A stretch of DNA of 52,194 nucleotides, from assembly GCA_017433405.1 (NCBI GenBank), contig JAFRHH010000039.1:1-52194 (forward strand), in the 5' to 3' direction. Below the pieces are notes generated by a model. It saw only the letters and a list, made by a program, of their open reading frames with translations. It did no database searches and was not told where the DNA came from. Made by a program: the position numbers and the translations under genes. Below are positions 38,790-46,010 of the stretch, one piece after another. The number at the start of each line of letters is the position of its first letter. Positions within the stretch are counted from its first letter, which is position 1. This DNA is from Clostridia bacterium (lineage in GTDB: Bacteria; Bacillota; Clostridia; Christensenellales; Aristaeellaceae).

Positions 38790-40007
38790 TCAGTAATCGG
38801 TCATGCCATCGCTCCGGGTATAATACCAGCTGACATAGCCGTTCACATCCGCCGTTCCGTCCTCGTCGGCCGCACCGCTCCGGATGATATGTGCCGGGTT
38901 GGCGCCGTCCAGGATCCGTCCCACGGCGCCTCCGGCCACGTTTGCTTCCGCGATGTTTCCTTCCGCCATACCCCCCAGCACGACGCCCAGGGCTTCTTCG
39001 TCAAAAGCGGTATCCACAACCGCCACTGAGACATTGCCGCCGACATTGGCGGTTCCGTAATATCCCATACCGCCGGCAAACACGCCGCCCAGCAGGGTGA
39101 TTTTCCCTTCCGCGTAAAAGCGGATCCGGCTACCGTGCAGTTCTACGGAAACATTCCCGCCCACGTTCGCGGTGGGATGCCCGCAGTCTTCCCCGGTGCG
39201 GAAGGCCTCCCCGCCGCCGCACACCTGGTAAACGTTCCGTCCTTCGGCGTACAGCGTCACGTCACCGTCCACGTTCGCCTGTGCCGTATATCCGGAAATG
39301 GATTCCGCCAGGCCGCCGCCCACCAGCGTATCTGTGTAGCTGATGGTCATGCCCTTCAGATTCAGGGTCACGCTGCCGCCCACGTCCGCCACCGCGTCCG
39401 CCGTTTTGGAGCTGGCCAGGCCGCCACCAACCATGTCCAGGGACCAGTTGTTGCCCGTGGACTGAATCAGCACATCCCCGGTAATGCTGCCGTTGTATCC
39501 GCCGCCGTAGACATACATCATCTGGCTTTCTTCCAGCGTGATGGACACATTGCCGATCACATCTCCTCCGTATCCGCCGCCGAACAGGAAGGATATGTTC
39601 GGAAACGCCTTCCGCACGTCCGTTCCCCGGACAGTAATGCTCACGTCCGCCGTGACATCTGCATCCAGACTGCCGCCGAATACCTTGCTGTTCCCGGATG
39701 CATACACATACCGGGTCTCCCCGTTCTCTTCCCAGCTGATGACGGATCCGGTCCCGGGTTTTTTATTCGGGGAAAACCCGTTCTGCAGGCCTTTTTGGAC
39801 TTCCTCGTCATGCACCCATCCGGCAGTATCCGCCTTCGGTTCCCAGATGGTAATCGGCGTGCCGTTGGCAAAAAAGCATTCCCGGGTGACGCTGTCGCTT
39901 TCCACAATGGGCAATACCGTCCCGGCAGGCTTGCAGGCCTCTCCTGCCGCCCATCCGCCAGTCAGCAGCCCGGCAGTCAGGAGGATCATACCGATGATTT
40001 TTTTCAC
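38790..40007 (-). CDS. Secreted glycine-rich VGGNV-repeat protein
   Basis: A 405-residue protein with a signal peptide (VKKIIGMILLTAGLLTGGWA, cut near AAGEA). The mature part has repeated units such as ANVGGNVSVELHGSRIRF, ANVGGNVSVAVVDTAFDE, VDGDVTLYAEGRNVY and VGGSVTLNLKGMTISY, alternating with VFGGS/YVYGGGYN/VGGGLA/VCGGGEA turns. This pattern suggests a beta-solenoid. The frame is open to 40181, but GTG 40007, lying 22 bases after the previous stop and just before the signal sequence, is preferred. The C-terminus ends YVSWYYTRSDGMTDY without an anchor. Fourth gene of the promoter D unit. Function unknown; adhesin or surface-layer-like roles are possible. Confidence 0.72.
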   Translation of the reverse strand: MKKIIGMILLTAGLLTGGWAAGEACKPAGTVLPIVESDSVTRECFFANGTPITIWEPKADTAGWVHDEEVQKGLQNGFSPNKKPGTGSVISWEENGETRYVYASGNSKVFGGSLDADVTADVSITVRGTDVRKAFPNISFLFGGGYGGDVIGNVSITLEESQMMYVYGGGYNGSITGDVLIQSTGNNWSLDMVGGGLASSKTADAVADVGGSVTLNLKGMTISYTDTLVGGGLAESISGYTAQANVDGDVTLYAEGRNVYQVCGGGEAFRTGEDCGHPTANVGGNVSVELHGSRIRFYAEGKITLLGGVFAGGMGYYGTANVGGNVSVAVVDTAFDEEALGVVLGGMAEGNIAEANVAGGAVGRILDGANPAHIIRSGAADEDGTADVNGYVSWYYTRSDGMTDY

Positions 40008-40029
40008 TTTTCCTTCGCTCCTTCCGCCA

Positions 40030-40551
40030 TCACCGGCCACTGCCCCGGTTATCCTGGATATAAACCTGATTGAATCCCCATTCGATGGAAGACACCGGGA
40101 TAATGCCCCGGATAAGCCTCGGAAGCCGCCTGCGGGGCTGTTTCTTTTTCCCGCCATCTTCCACCATGCCGGTTTGTTCATCGCTGCCCTTCAGCGTCCC
40201 GGTTTCCGGTTTGCTGACCGTCTTCAGTTTCGGATCTTCCGTCCCGGGTTTTGACTTTTTCCACTGGACATTGTAAGGAGTATCGCCGATGGTTGTTTTG
40301 CCATTTTCCTCTTTTTCCTGAATGCCGATCAGCTCCATCGCTTCGTCCGGACTGCCGAATATGCCGATGAACTGCCACACTTCCAGGCTGCCATCCTGCT
40401 TTTGCACCTGTTTGTAGGCGTTCCCTGCCGCGTCGTTCAGCGTCTCCTCCGGCCAGTCCTCCGCCATCGCAGCCCCCTGTCCCGCGCCGGCAATGAGCAG
40501 AAGTGCCATCAGTCCCGCTGTCAGGGTTTTTGTTCTAAAATGTCGCCTCAT
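40030..40551 (-). CDS. Small secreted protein sharing an N-terminal motif with the CxxC-repeat protein
   Basis: A 173-residue protein with a signal peptide (MRRHFRTKTLTAGLMALLLI...AMA). The mature start EDWPEETLNDAAGNAYKQVQ and KQDGSLEVWQFIGIF correspond to the YTDQNGNTFRVV...DGRYELWQLV segment of the 550-residue protein downstream, which suggests a shared small domain. The remainder is low-complexity and charged (PKLKTVSKPETGTLKGSDEQ, KKKQPRRRLPRLIRG). Middle gene of the promoter D unit, 34 bases after the preceding gene. I recognise no named family. Confidence 0.65.
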   Translation of the reverse strand: MRRHFRTKTLTAGLMALLLIAGAGQGAAMAEDWPEETLNDAAGNAYKQVQKQDGSLEVWQFIGIFGSPDEAMELIGIQEKEENGKTTIGDTPYNVQWKKSKPGTEDPKLKTVSKPETGTLKGSDEQTGMVEDGGKKKQPRRRLPRLIRGIIPVSSIEWGFNQVYIQDNRGSGR

Positions 40552-40585
40552 CCGTGTTCATCCTCCTGCCTGATTTCCACCGGAA

Positions 40586-41083
40586 TTACGCCCCCTCCGT
40601 CACATCCGCGCTTTCCATGTCCGCCGTATCCTGCTGCAGGATCGCAGCCAGCTGCTCCGCCGCTTCCACAGTGGAAATATCAGTCATCGTTTCCCCGCCG
40701 TCAAAGGAAAAGCTGACGCAGAAATCCACGCCGTCATTGCACATGTCCTTCAGCTCCGCAAACCGGCTCACCAGGAAGCCCATGATCATGACGCCATTTT
40801 CGTAGCCGGTGGTCCATGTGTAGTACCTGTTCAGCCCTTCCGCATCCGCGCCAATCAGCACGGCCTGGGTCATATCATTGTCCGGATCAAACAGGAAGAT
40901 CGCCAAGCAGATCTTTTCCGCCTGCGCGTCTTCCGCCATTTCATAAACCGCCCAGGGTTCCCCCAGCACCTGCTCATCGCAATACAATCCGTACAGATTT
41001 TCAAATCCGGTTTCAGCCCAGGCGGAAGCTTCCATGCCAAGCACGCAAATCCCGATCATCATCCACGCGATCCATTTCCTCAT
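40586..41083 (-). CDS. Secreted protein of unknown function
   Basis: A 165-residue protein with a signal peptide (MRKWIAWMMIGICVLGMEAS, cut near AWA). The mature part is acidic (GLYCDEQVLGEPWAVYEMAE, YYTWTTGYENGVMIMGFLVS, VDFCVSFSFDGGETMTDIS) and has three cysteines outside the signal peptide (in LYCDE, KICLA/MCND and DFCVS regions). No family is recognised. It is the second gene of the promoter D unit, 48 bases after the PDZ-protein gene. Confidence 0.65.
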   Translation of the reverse strand: MRKWIAWMMIGICVLGMEASAWAETGFENLYGLYCDEQVLGEPWAVYEMAEDAQAEKICLAIFLFDPDNDMTQAVLIGADAEGLNRYYTWTTGYENGVMIMGFLVSRFAELKDMCNDGVDFCVSFSFDGGETMTDISTVEAAEQLAAILQQDTADMESADVTEGA

Positions 41084-41131
41084 TGTCTGATCCTCCTTTT
41101 TCAGTGCCGACTGTTCCTGCCTGAGTTTATG

Positions 41132-41995
41132 TCAGTTTTCGGTACCTGCTTCACTTTCCGCTGTCAGGGTCAGCTCCCAAAGCTCATTGTCCCGCTGCAG
41201 CATCATCGTGACCGGATTTCCCGCCGCCAGTTCCGCGCAAGCATGGGTCAGCATATACAGCTCTTTCGAATATTCCATATCGTTTATGCGGAAGAGCAGA
41301 TCCCGGGGCATCAGCCCGATCTCATACGCAGGGGAACCTTTCTCCACATCCACGATCAACAGTCCGCCGGAAGTAAATCCGTATGCCTCCGCCAGTTCAC
41401 CGGGCACCGAAATCACCGTCATCCCAAGATGCACCTTTGCCGCCTTTGCCAGCACCACATCATCCGGAGCCTCATAGGGTTCCCCGTTTTCCGGTCCGGT
41501 TGTGTAGGCGTTCATCTGTGTGGAGTACCAGCAAAGCTGATTGTCCGGCAGTTCCAGGACTGTCCGCTCCGCAACCGCCCCGTCTTCCGCGTACACCGTC
41601 GTTTCAATTCTGTCGATTGCGATTTCCATCCTGGTGGCCGATGGATATGCGTTTCCCAGTCCAAAGGAAATCGTCGCTTCCTTTCCTGGATCAGCCGCCG
41701 CGGAAGTGTGCAGTACCCGTTCCTCCAGCAGGATTTCTTCCACGTATCCCCCGCCGATGAGCACCGGTTCTCCTTCCGGATCCAGCGGATTGATCCGGAT
41801 TTCCGCGCCAGTCACCGTCATGCTGCCGGTATTGGTCCATTTCACCGTCAGAATTCCCGTTTCCGGATCATACTTCGCATCCCGCATCAGCAACAGCCGG
41901 CCCGCCGGTGCGGTGTCATCCGCCGCCGCGGGCCAAGCGAAAGCAATGATCATCAGGCACAGCAGCACAGCCGCCAGCCCTGACAGTCTTCTCAC
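41132..41995 (-). CDS. Secreted PDZ-domain protein
   Basis: A 287-residue protein with a signal peptide (MRRLSGLAAVLLCLMIIAFA...AAA). The middle (about 28-150) looks like a beta-sandwich (YDPETGILTVKWTNTGSMTV). The C-terminal 100 residues are a PDZ domain: LGMTVISVPGELAEAYGF, GGLLIVDVEKGSPAYEIGL, RDLLFRINDMEY. There is no protease domain, so it probably tethers or presents C-termini of other secreted proteins. It is the first gene of the five-gene unit behind LytTR promoter D, in a position to act with the four secreted proteins that follow. Confidence 0.8.
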   Translation of the reverse strand: MRRLSGLAAVLLCLMIIAFAWPAAADDTAPAGRLLLMRDAKYDPETGILTVKWTNTGSMTVTGAEIRINPLDPEGEPVLIGGGYVEEILLEERVLHTSAAADPGKEATISFGLGNAYPSATRMEIAIDRIETTVYAEDGAVAERTVLELPDNQLCWYSTQMNAYTTGPENGEPYEAPDDVVLAKAAKVHLGMTVISVPGELAEAYGFTSGGLLIVDVEKGSPAYEIGLMPRDLLFRINDMEYSKELYMLTHACAELAAGNPVTMMLQRDNELWELTLTAESEAGTEN

Positions 41996-42059
41996 AATGT
42001 ACCATCCCCCTCCCGGACCTCAGTCGTCTGATGTTGTGCGTTCTCAATTGATTACGTAT

Positions 42060-42128
42060 CTTATACCACAAATCTGCCCCAAATAACCGGAATGCGGGCT
42101 AAGCGGTCGATTTGGATGTCCGGGCGGT
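42060..42128 (-). promoter_or_regulatory. LytTR-type promoter D
   Basis: Minus strand: ACCGCCCGG (42120-42128), 12 bases, ACCGCTTAG (42099-42107), 33 bases, extended -10 TGGTATAAG (TATAAG 42060-42065). No palindrome in the -35 zone, unlike A, B and C. It drives the PDZ gene and four more. Confidence 0.75.
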
Positions 42129-42233
42129 CATCCGGTTCAAATCTTCTGATTGCACGTACCAATTATTTTGGATTATTATACCTCAAGTCGTTTGCTGGCT
42201 TGGGGTTTCTCATTTGTATGGTGGCAAAGTCGG
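42129..42233. other. Gene-free stretch between LytTR promoters D and C
   Basis: About 100 bases of A/T-rich DNA. A TATAAT occurs on the minus strand at 42174-42179 without a good -35. No open frame longer than about 15 codons with a ribosome binding site is seen on either strand. Together with promoters C and D this makes up the 306-base gap 41996-42301. Confidence 0.5.
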
Positions 42234-42302
42234 GAGATAGCACGAAAACAGCCCGGAAGATCATCTTCCGGGCTGAACGGTCGTTTTTGGGGTTTAAACG
42301 GT
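42234..42302 (-). promoter_or_regulatory. LytTR-type promoter C (orphan copy)
   Basis: Minus strand: ACCGTTTAA (42294-42302, starting at the DUF3021 stop codon), 12 bases, ACCGTTCAG (42273-42281), 33 bases, TGCTATCTC (TATCTC 42234-42239). The -10 is degenerate and no gene follows before promoter D, so this is probably the relic from which the 36975 copy arose, or its duplicate. Confidence 0.65.
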
Positions 42303-42348
42303 CAGTCGGTATCCCTTTTGCGTTTCCACTTTTTCAGATCTTCATTCA
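42240..42348. repeat. 109-base direct repeat, right copy
   Basis: Matches 36975-37083 at about 93%. Here the sequence is continuous with the intact DUF3021 gene, whose last 15 codons lie inside the repeat. Confidence 0.85.
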
Positions 42349-42724
42349 TTTCACAGATCTTTCGCCTGTAGGAAAGATACTGGAAAAGCCAGATGAACAC
42401 ATATCCGACAGCCATGACAGCCACAACAATCCAGAAAACGGGTTCATCCAGCCTGAACCAGCCCATGGAAATCACCAGGAGAAAATACAGGACGAGAAGA
42501 AGCAGAAAATGAGTCGCTGTCGCTCGGGCAATGCTCCATCTTTCAATTTCATATACCACGGAGCTGCCCATCGCCACAGCGCCGTAGATCCCGCCCAGGA
42601 GAATGTGTGGAAGATCCTTTAGCGCCAGTCCATTCGATGATCCGGTCAGGATAAACACGATACCAATGAGGCAACCTAAAACAAAACCGACTATGCCCAA
42701 CAGAGCAGCCTTTTTCCACAGCAT
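42302..42724 (-). CDS. DUF3021 membrane protein, partner of the LytTR regulator
   Basis: A 140-residue protein with four predicted membrane helices (from MLWKKAALLGIVGFVLGCLI to PVFWIVVAVMAVGYVFIWLF) and a basic cytoplasmic tail (SYRRKICEMNEDLKKWKRKR). It matches DUF3021 proteins, which in Firmicutes accompany LytTR regulators lacking receiver domains. In the related HdrRM/BrsRM systems of Streptococcus mutans the membrane protein holds the regulator inactive. ATG 42724 with AGGAGGG is chosen over 42751. It follows the LytTR gene after 28 bases. Role as membrane inhibitor or sensor is inferred from those systems. Confidence 0.87.
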   Translation of the reverse strand: MLWKKAALLGIVGFVLGCLIGIVFILTGSSNGLALKDLPHILLGGIYGAVAMGSSVVYEIERWSIARATATHFLLLLVLYFLLVISMGWFRLDEPVFWIVVAVMAVGYVFIWLFQYLSYRRKICEMNEDLKKWKRKRDTD

Positions 42725-42752
42725 GGGATCATCCCTCCTTTCCCTGATCAAA

Positions 42753-43211
42753 TCAGTTCAGCGCCTGTTGAATCGCCCGCACATACCTTCGGGCCGCCCA
42801 GGTGACGCTTCCGTCATCAAAGACAATATGCACGGTTCCGGCGATGCTGAAATCGAACCGGGCTATTTTACGGATGTTGACAATCTCGAAGCGGCTGATC
42901 CGGATGAAGCGTTCCCCGTTCAGAACGGTTTCAAGCCAGGACAGGGTTTTTCGGGAATCATATGTCCCGTCGGCGGTATGGATCCTGACCTTCCGTGCTT
43001 CCACGTAGACACGGATGATATCCCGCTGGCTCAGGAGCTCCATTTCGCCGTCCTGGTATCCGGCAATCAACGGATAGCTGCTGTCCGTACATGTCTCAAC
43101 GGCGTGAACAATATCTTCCACTCTCTGTGTCTTCTGATCCGTATGGATCACAATGACCGGATCGTGGCATTGCCGATCAATCTGGATCCTGATCTCCACG
43201 GGATTCTTCAT
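42753..43211 (-). CDS. LytTR-family transcription regulator without receiver domain
   Basis: A 152-residue protein. The first 45 residues (VEIRIQIDRQCHDPVIVIHT) are an extra N-terminal part. About 50-150 is a LytTR DNA-binding domain: DIIRVYVEARKVRIHTADGT, YDSRKTLSWLETVLNGERFI, RISRFEIVNIRKIARFDFS. LytTR domains bind two 9-base direct repeats about one helical turn plus 12 bases apart; five such pairs lie within 10 kb. ATG 43211 follows GAGGTGGAG. With DUF3021 it forms a LytTR regulatory system; its own promoter has TATAAT but no repeat pair, so it is probably not strongly self-activated. I propose it controls promoters A, B, D and E. Confidence 0.88.
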   Translation of the reverse strand: MKNPVEIRIQIDRQCHDPVIVIHTDQKTQRVEDIVHAVETCTDSSYPLIAGYQDGEMELLSQRDIIRVYVEARKVRIHTADGTYDSRKTLSWLETVLNGERFIRISRFEIVNIRKIARFDFSIAGTVHIVFDDGSVTWAARRYVRAIQQALN

Positions 43212-43277
43212 GCTCCACCTCTTCTCAAGTGCAACACGTGATGCTCTGTTCCTTCGGGCAACTTCGGAAACAGCGCG

Positions 43278-43283
43278 ATTATA
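43278..43283 (-). promoter_or_regulatory. -10 box of the LytTR-DUF3021 promoter
   Basis: Minus strand TGCTATAAT (extended -10) 67 bases before the LytTR ATG. The -35 zone reads only TTCTCA. A single ACCGCTTCT half-site lies nearby but is not at the spacing of promoters A-E. Confidence 0.55.
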
Positions 43284-43335
43284 GCATGTTTTTCTGTGTA
43301 TGAGAAGCGGTTATATTATCGGATAAACGTCATTG

Positions 43336-45654
43336 TTATCTCTGAATAAAGGTCAGGGTGCTGATGATCTCCTGCGCTTCCGCCTCCGCTGTTTCACCAT
43401 CCAGCCAGAAGGCGATTTCCACATACTGATTCCCATCTTCAAAGAGATAGTTCAGGGTCGTGTACTCCTTCCCCTCATAGGTTTCCCGTGCGCGATACCA
43501 GGCCGCGTCGATCCCGTTGATCCTCTCACCGGTGACCACTTCAAAGGCGTTATATTCCGCGGCTTTCTGCTCCGCATACTCGACAAGCTTTTCCGGCCGG
43601 CCTTCCTTGGTGAACTGATAAACGTCGAAGTCAAGCAGCGTCTCGTCGCTGCGCATGTAGGCGACCATATCGTCCCTGATATCCTCCTCAGTCCTGCTTC
43701 CTTCCGCAAAGCTGTCCGGGATCGTGACGGTATAGATGGAAGTCCCCAGCCGGTATACGCGGGTTCCGGTCTTCTGCCCGATTTCAGGCCGCGGGATATA
43801 ATCTCTCTCGTTGAAGTAAAAGGATTTGCCGTCAAATACGATCCCTGTCACGGTGGCCTTCGGCATATTATCCGGCTGTTCCCCGAACACCTGGGTCATG
43901 GTCAGCTCCTCCGCGAAAGAAACCTTGTACTGGAAATCCCCGTAAATCATGAAGATATGGAGTCCGGTCTCATCGCTGTGATATCCGTTATACTCCCACC
44001 CCGCGTCCAGCAGATCCTGCCCGGTTTTGCCGATCCATTGATCCAGTTCTTCCCGGGGCATGGCCAACGTGCTCAGATCAATGATTGTCGTAATCTCACA
44101 CGGAGCGAGAATCGCGTTAATCTGTTCCGCCCGGTCCTCCGCCATGAAATCGACCGCATTCATTGCGTCACACAGCTCTTTGGAAAACGCCGCGTTTACC
44201 AGCCATTCTGTTCCGGCATACCTGAAGATCAGGGTATAGTTGTTCTCGTCCCAGGAGGCTTCCCTGGATTCAGTCTCAAGGGTTAACACGTCAGCCAGCG
44301 TTTTCCAGGCGGAAGGATCCGCCTCGACAGGCGGCTCGGTTTCCTTTGAGGCGCTTCCTGTATTCTCCTGCCCCTGCTGAGGCATCATCAGCGTGGTGAT
44401 CAGTTCGGCGACTTCCGGCGCGGCTTCAGACAGTTTCATCATCAGCGGACCGAAGCCATTCATCAGGAAATCCATAAGCAGGCCGGTAGCCGCGTCGCTT
44501 TCCCCGCTCACCATATCTTCAAGAGGCATCACGGTCTTCCCGTCCGCATCCAGGGAAAGGGTGCGAGCCCCATCTGCGGAAACCGTGACGAAAACGGAAA
44601 TCAACGGTTTGTCGGTATTCTGGAAATAAATGTCGCAGCGATATGCGGCAATCTCTCCCTCTTCCGCTGTAAAATCAATCACAAGATCCGCTTCGCTCTG
44701 CTTGTATTCCAGGCGAATGCCTCCGTTTGTAAGGATCAAACCGGCTACGACGCCATGCTCATGGTCCAGAAAAGTCATCGTGTAGTTCTTTTCATCCTTG
44801 CACAGCATGGAATACTCGTAAGTGGGATTCTCTTTTCCCGCATAGACTGCTCTTCCGGTTACATAGAACGGGATCGAATCCTTGCCGTTCTGATAATACT
44901 CCGCAGTTACCTCATCCGGAAAGTTCTTTTCATATTCATCCAGGGCTTTCCTCAGGTTTTCCGGTGTAAGCGCTTCGCCGCCGGCCTGCGGCAATCCCTG
45001 AAGAGAGGCCAGCACTGCTTCATCCCTCAGCAGATCCTCTTTCAGCCCATGGAAGGCCTCCTTCACCCTGGGAATATCGACGGTTACGGGAACCATCGAA
45101 TCAAAAGAATAACCGTCGAACTGATACTCGCCTTGAACAGATTCTCCCGGGATGGCAGATTCCGTGCAAACCTGCATAAAAGACGTGATATGGGTCGGCA
45201 GAGAGGTTGGCATGATGCTCATGGTACCCTCACCGGCTTCGCTGACAGTCGCGCCGGGCATATTGCTCATGAATGTTTCCATCATCTGGTTCAATGTGTC
45301 CTGCTTAACGGTCAGCAGATAATTGGGGAACAGCGTGCCAGCCAGCCGGACGCCCTGCTCATCGGCACCAAACCCCAGGGAAAGAACTTGATCCCCATCC
45401 AGTTCAAGGTCAATCTGTGCCCCGTCCTGCACGGAAATAACCCGCACACCCAGAATACTGATCAAGGAAAGAATGGGATCAATGAGCGATTTCTGCTCTT
45501 CCGGGATTCCGAAACCTGCCAGAATCTTCTTTACCGCCTCCTGATCAGCGGAAGCCCTTACCGTCACGGTTCCAGCTGACGCAAAGGCGCAGGTCATGAT
45601 CATCATGATCGTCAGAACGATCGCCGTCATCCTTTTCAGACTGTACTTTTTCAT
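43336..45654 (-). CDS. Large secreted protein of unknown function
   Basis: A 772-residue protein with a signal peptide (MKKYSLKRMTAIVLTIMMIM...ASA). The first 400 residues are beta-rich with repeated strand motifs (AQIDLELDGDQVLSLGFGAD, VQGEYQFDGYSFDSMVPVTV, ARTLSLDADGKTVMPLEDMV). A linker of Gln/Glu/Pro follows (about 425-450). The C-terminal part (about 640-772) includes GTSIYTVTIPDSFAEGSRTE and TTLNYLFEDGNQYVEIAFWL and ends in EIISTLTFIQR, similar in pattern to the small secreted protein at 33412-33972. No anchor or catalytic motif is recognised. It stands alone behind LytTR promoter E, with GGAGGTG before the ATG at 45654. Confidence 0.75.
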   Translation of the reverse strand: MKKYSLKRMTAIVLTIMMIMTCAFASAGTVTVRASADQEAVKKILAGFGIPEEQKSLIDPILSLISILGVRVISVQDGAQIDLELDGDQVLSLGFGADEQGVRLAGTLFPNYLLTVKQDTLNQMMETFMSNMPGATVSEAGEGTMSIMPTSLPTHITSFMQVCTESAIPGESVQGEYQFDGYSFDSMVPVTVDIPRVKEAFHGLKEDLLRDEAVLASLQGLPQAGGEALTPENLRKALDEYEKNFPDEVTAEYYQNGKDSIPFYVTGRAVYAGKENPTYEYSMLCKDEKNYTMTFLDHEHGVVAGLILTNGGIRLEYKQSEADLVIDFTAEEGEIAAYRCDIYFQNTDKPLISVFVTVSADGARTLSLDADGKTVMPLEDMVSGESDAATGLLMDFLMNGFGPLMMKLSEAAPEVAELITTLMMPQQGQENTGSASKETEPPVEADPSAWKTLADVLTLETESREASWDENNYTLIFRYAGTEWLVNAAFSKELCDAMNAVDFMAEDRAEQINAILAPCEITTIIDLSTLAMPREELDQWIGKTGQDLLDAGWEYNGYHSDETGLHIFMIYGDFQYKVSFAEELTMTQVFGEQPDNMPKATVTGIVFDGKSFYFNERDYIPRPEIGQKTGTRVYRLGTSIYTVTIPDSFAEGSRTEEDIRDDMVAYMRSDETLLDFDVYQFTKEGRPEKLVEYAEQKAAEYNAFEVVTGERINGIDAAWYRARETYEGKEYTTLNYLFEDGNQYVEIAFWLDGETAEAEAQEIISTLTFIQR

Positions 45655-45685
45655 GCCACACCTCCATATGTTATTGTTTGTCCGT

Positions 45686-45754
45686 TTTATACCATATGAG
45701 AGGCCTGACAGGATGCTTTTTCGGCTGAACGGTCATTCTGGACAGTCAAGCGGC
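45686..45754 (-). promoter_or_regulatory. LytTR-type promoter E
   Basis: Minus strand: GCCGCTTGA (45746-45754), 12 bases, ACCGTTCAG (45725-45733), 33 bases, extended -10 TGGTATAAA (TATAAA 45686-45691). The outer repeat is the least conserved. It drives the 772-residue secreted protein. Confidence 0.75.
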
Positions 45755-45904
45755 AAAAACAATATCCAATTGTCTGCTATCTGTATTCGGCCAATTCAGT
45801 GTTCAGATGCCCATTCATGTCTTTTTTTACTGATTACTGTCTTACGGACAATCGGCTTTTGCCGCCTGTTTGCTTTTCCGCCTATTTCCAGACGGGTTTA
45901 AACC

Positions 45905-45972
45905 GGACATTCGGGCATTTTCTTCGCTTTTAAAGGTCCAACCGTCCGCTGCAACCGCCCGGGTTGCAGCAT
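45905..45972. repeat. Dispersed repeat with GCTGCAACC hairpin, copy 1
   Basis: Begins GGACATTCGGGCATTTTCTT and ends in the perfect hairpin GCTGCAACC-GCCCG-GGTTGCAGC (45948-45970). A second copy is at 49933-50000. Confidence 0.78.
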
Positions 45973-46010
45973 GAACATGCCACGAGCTCCTTCTTTCGCA
46001 GACCTTTTAC

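Larger units (their letters stand above)
45655..46010. other. 356-base gap: LytTR promoter E and a hairpin repeat
   Basis: The left part (45686-45754) is promoter E. The middle (45760-45900) shows nothing recognisable on either strand. The right part (45905-45972) is one copy of a dispersed repeat ending in a GCTGCAACC hairpin, placed just beyond the stop of the leftward TIGR04076 gene, where it may help end transcription. Confidence 0.6.

Noticed and set aside
42092-42622. 176-codon plus-strand frame across promoters C/D and DUF3021
   Set aside because: Crosses the LytTR promoters and is antisense to DUF3021, which has helices and family features.
43284-43325. LytTR site in front of the LytTR gene itself
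   Set aside because: Only one half-site (ACCGCTTCT) and at the wrong distance from the -10; no second repeat 12 bases away.
43333-44286. 317-codon plus-strand frame
   Set aside because: Antisense to the 772-residue secreted protein, which has a signal peptide, ribosome binding site and promoter.
45596-45901. 101-codon plus-strand frame starting inside the 772-residue gene
   Set aside because: Covers promoter E on the opposite strand, and no ribosome binding site or family was seen.
33412-46010. CRISPR array or phage-like repeat array suggested by repeated GAACGGTC words
   Set aside because: The words are promoter repeats at five dispersed sites, not a regular array with spacers; no cas genes are present.
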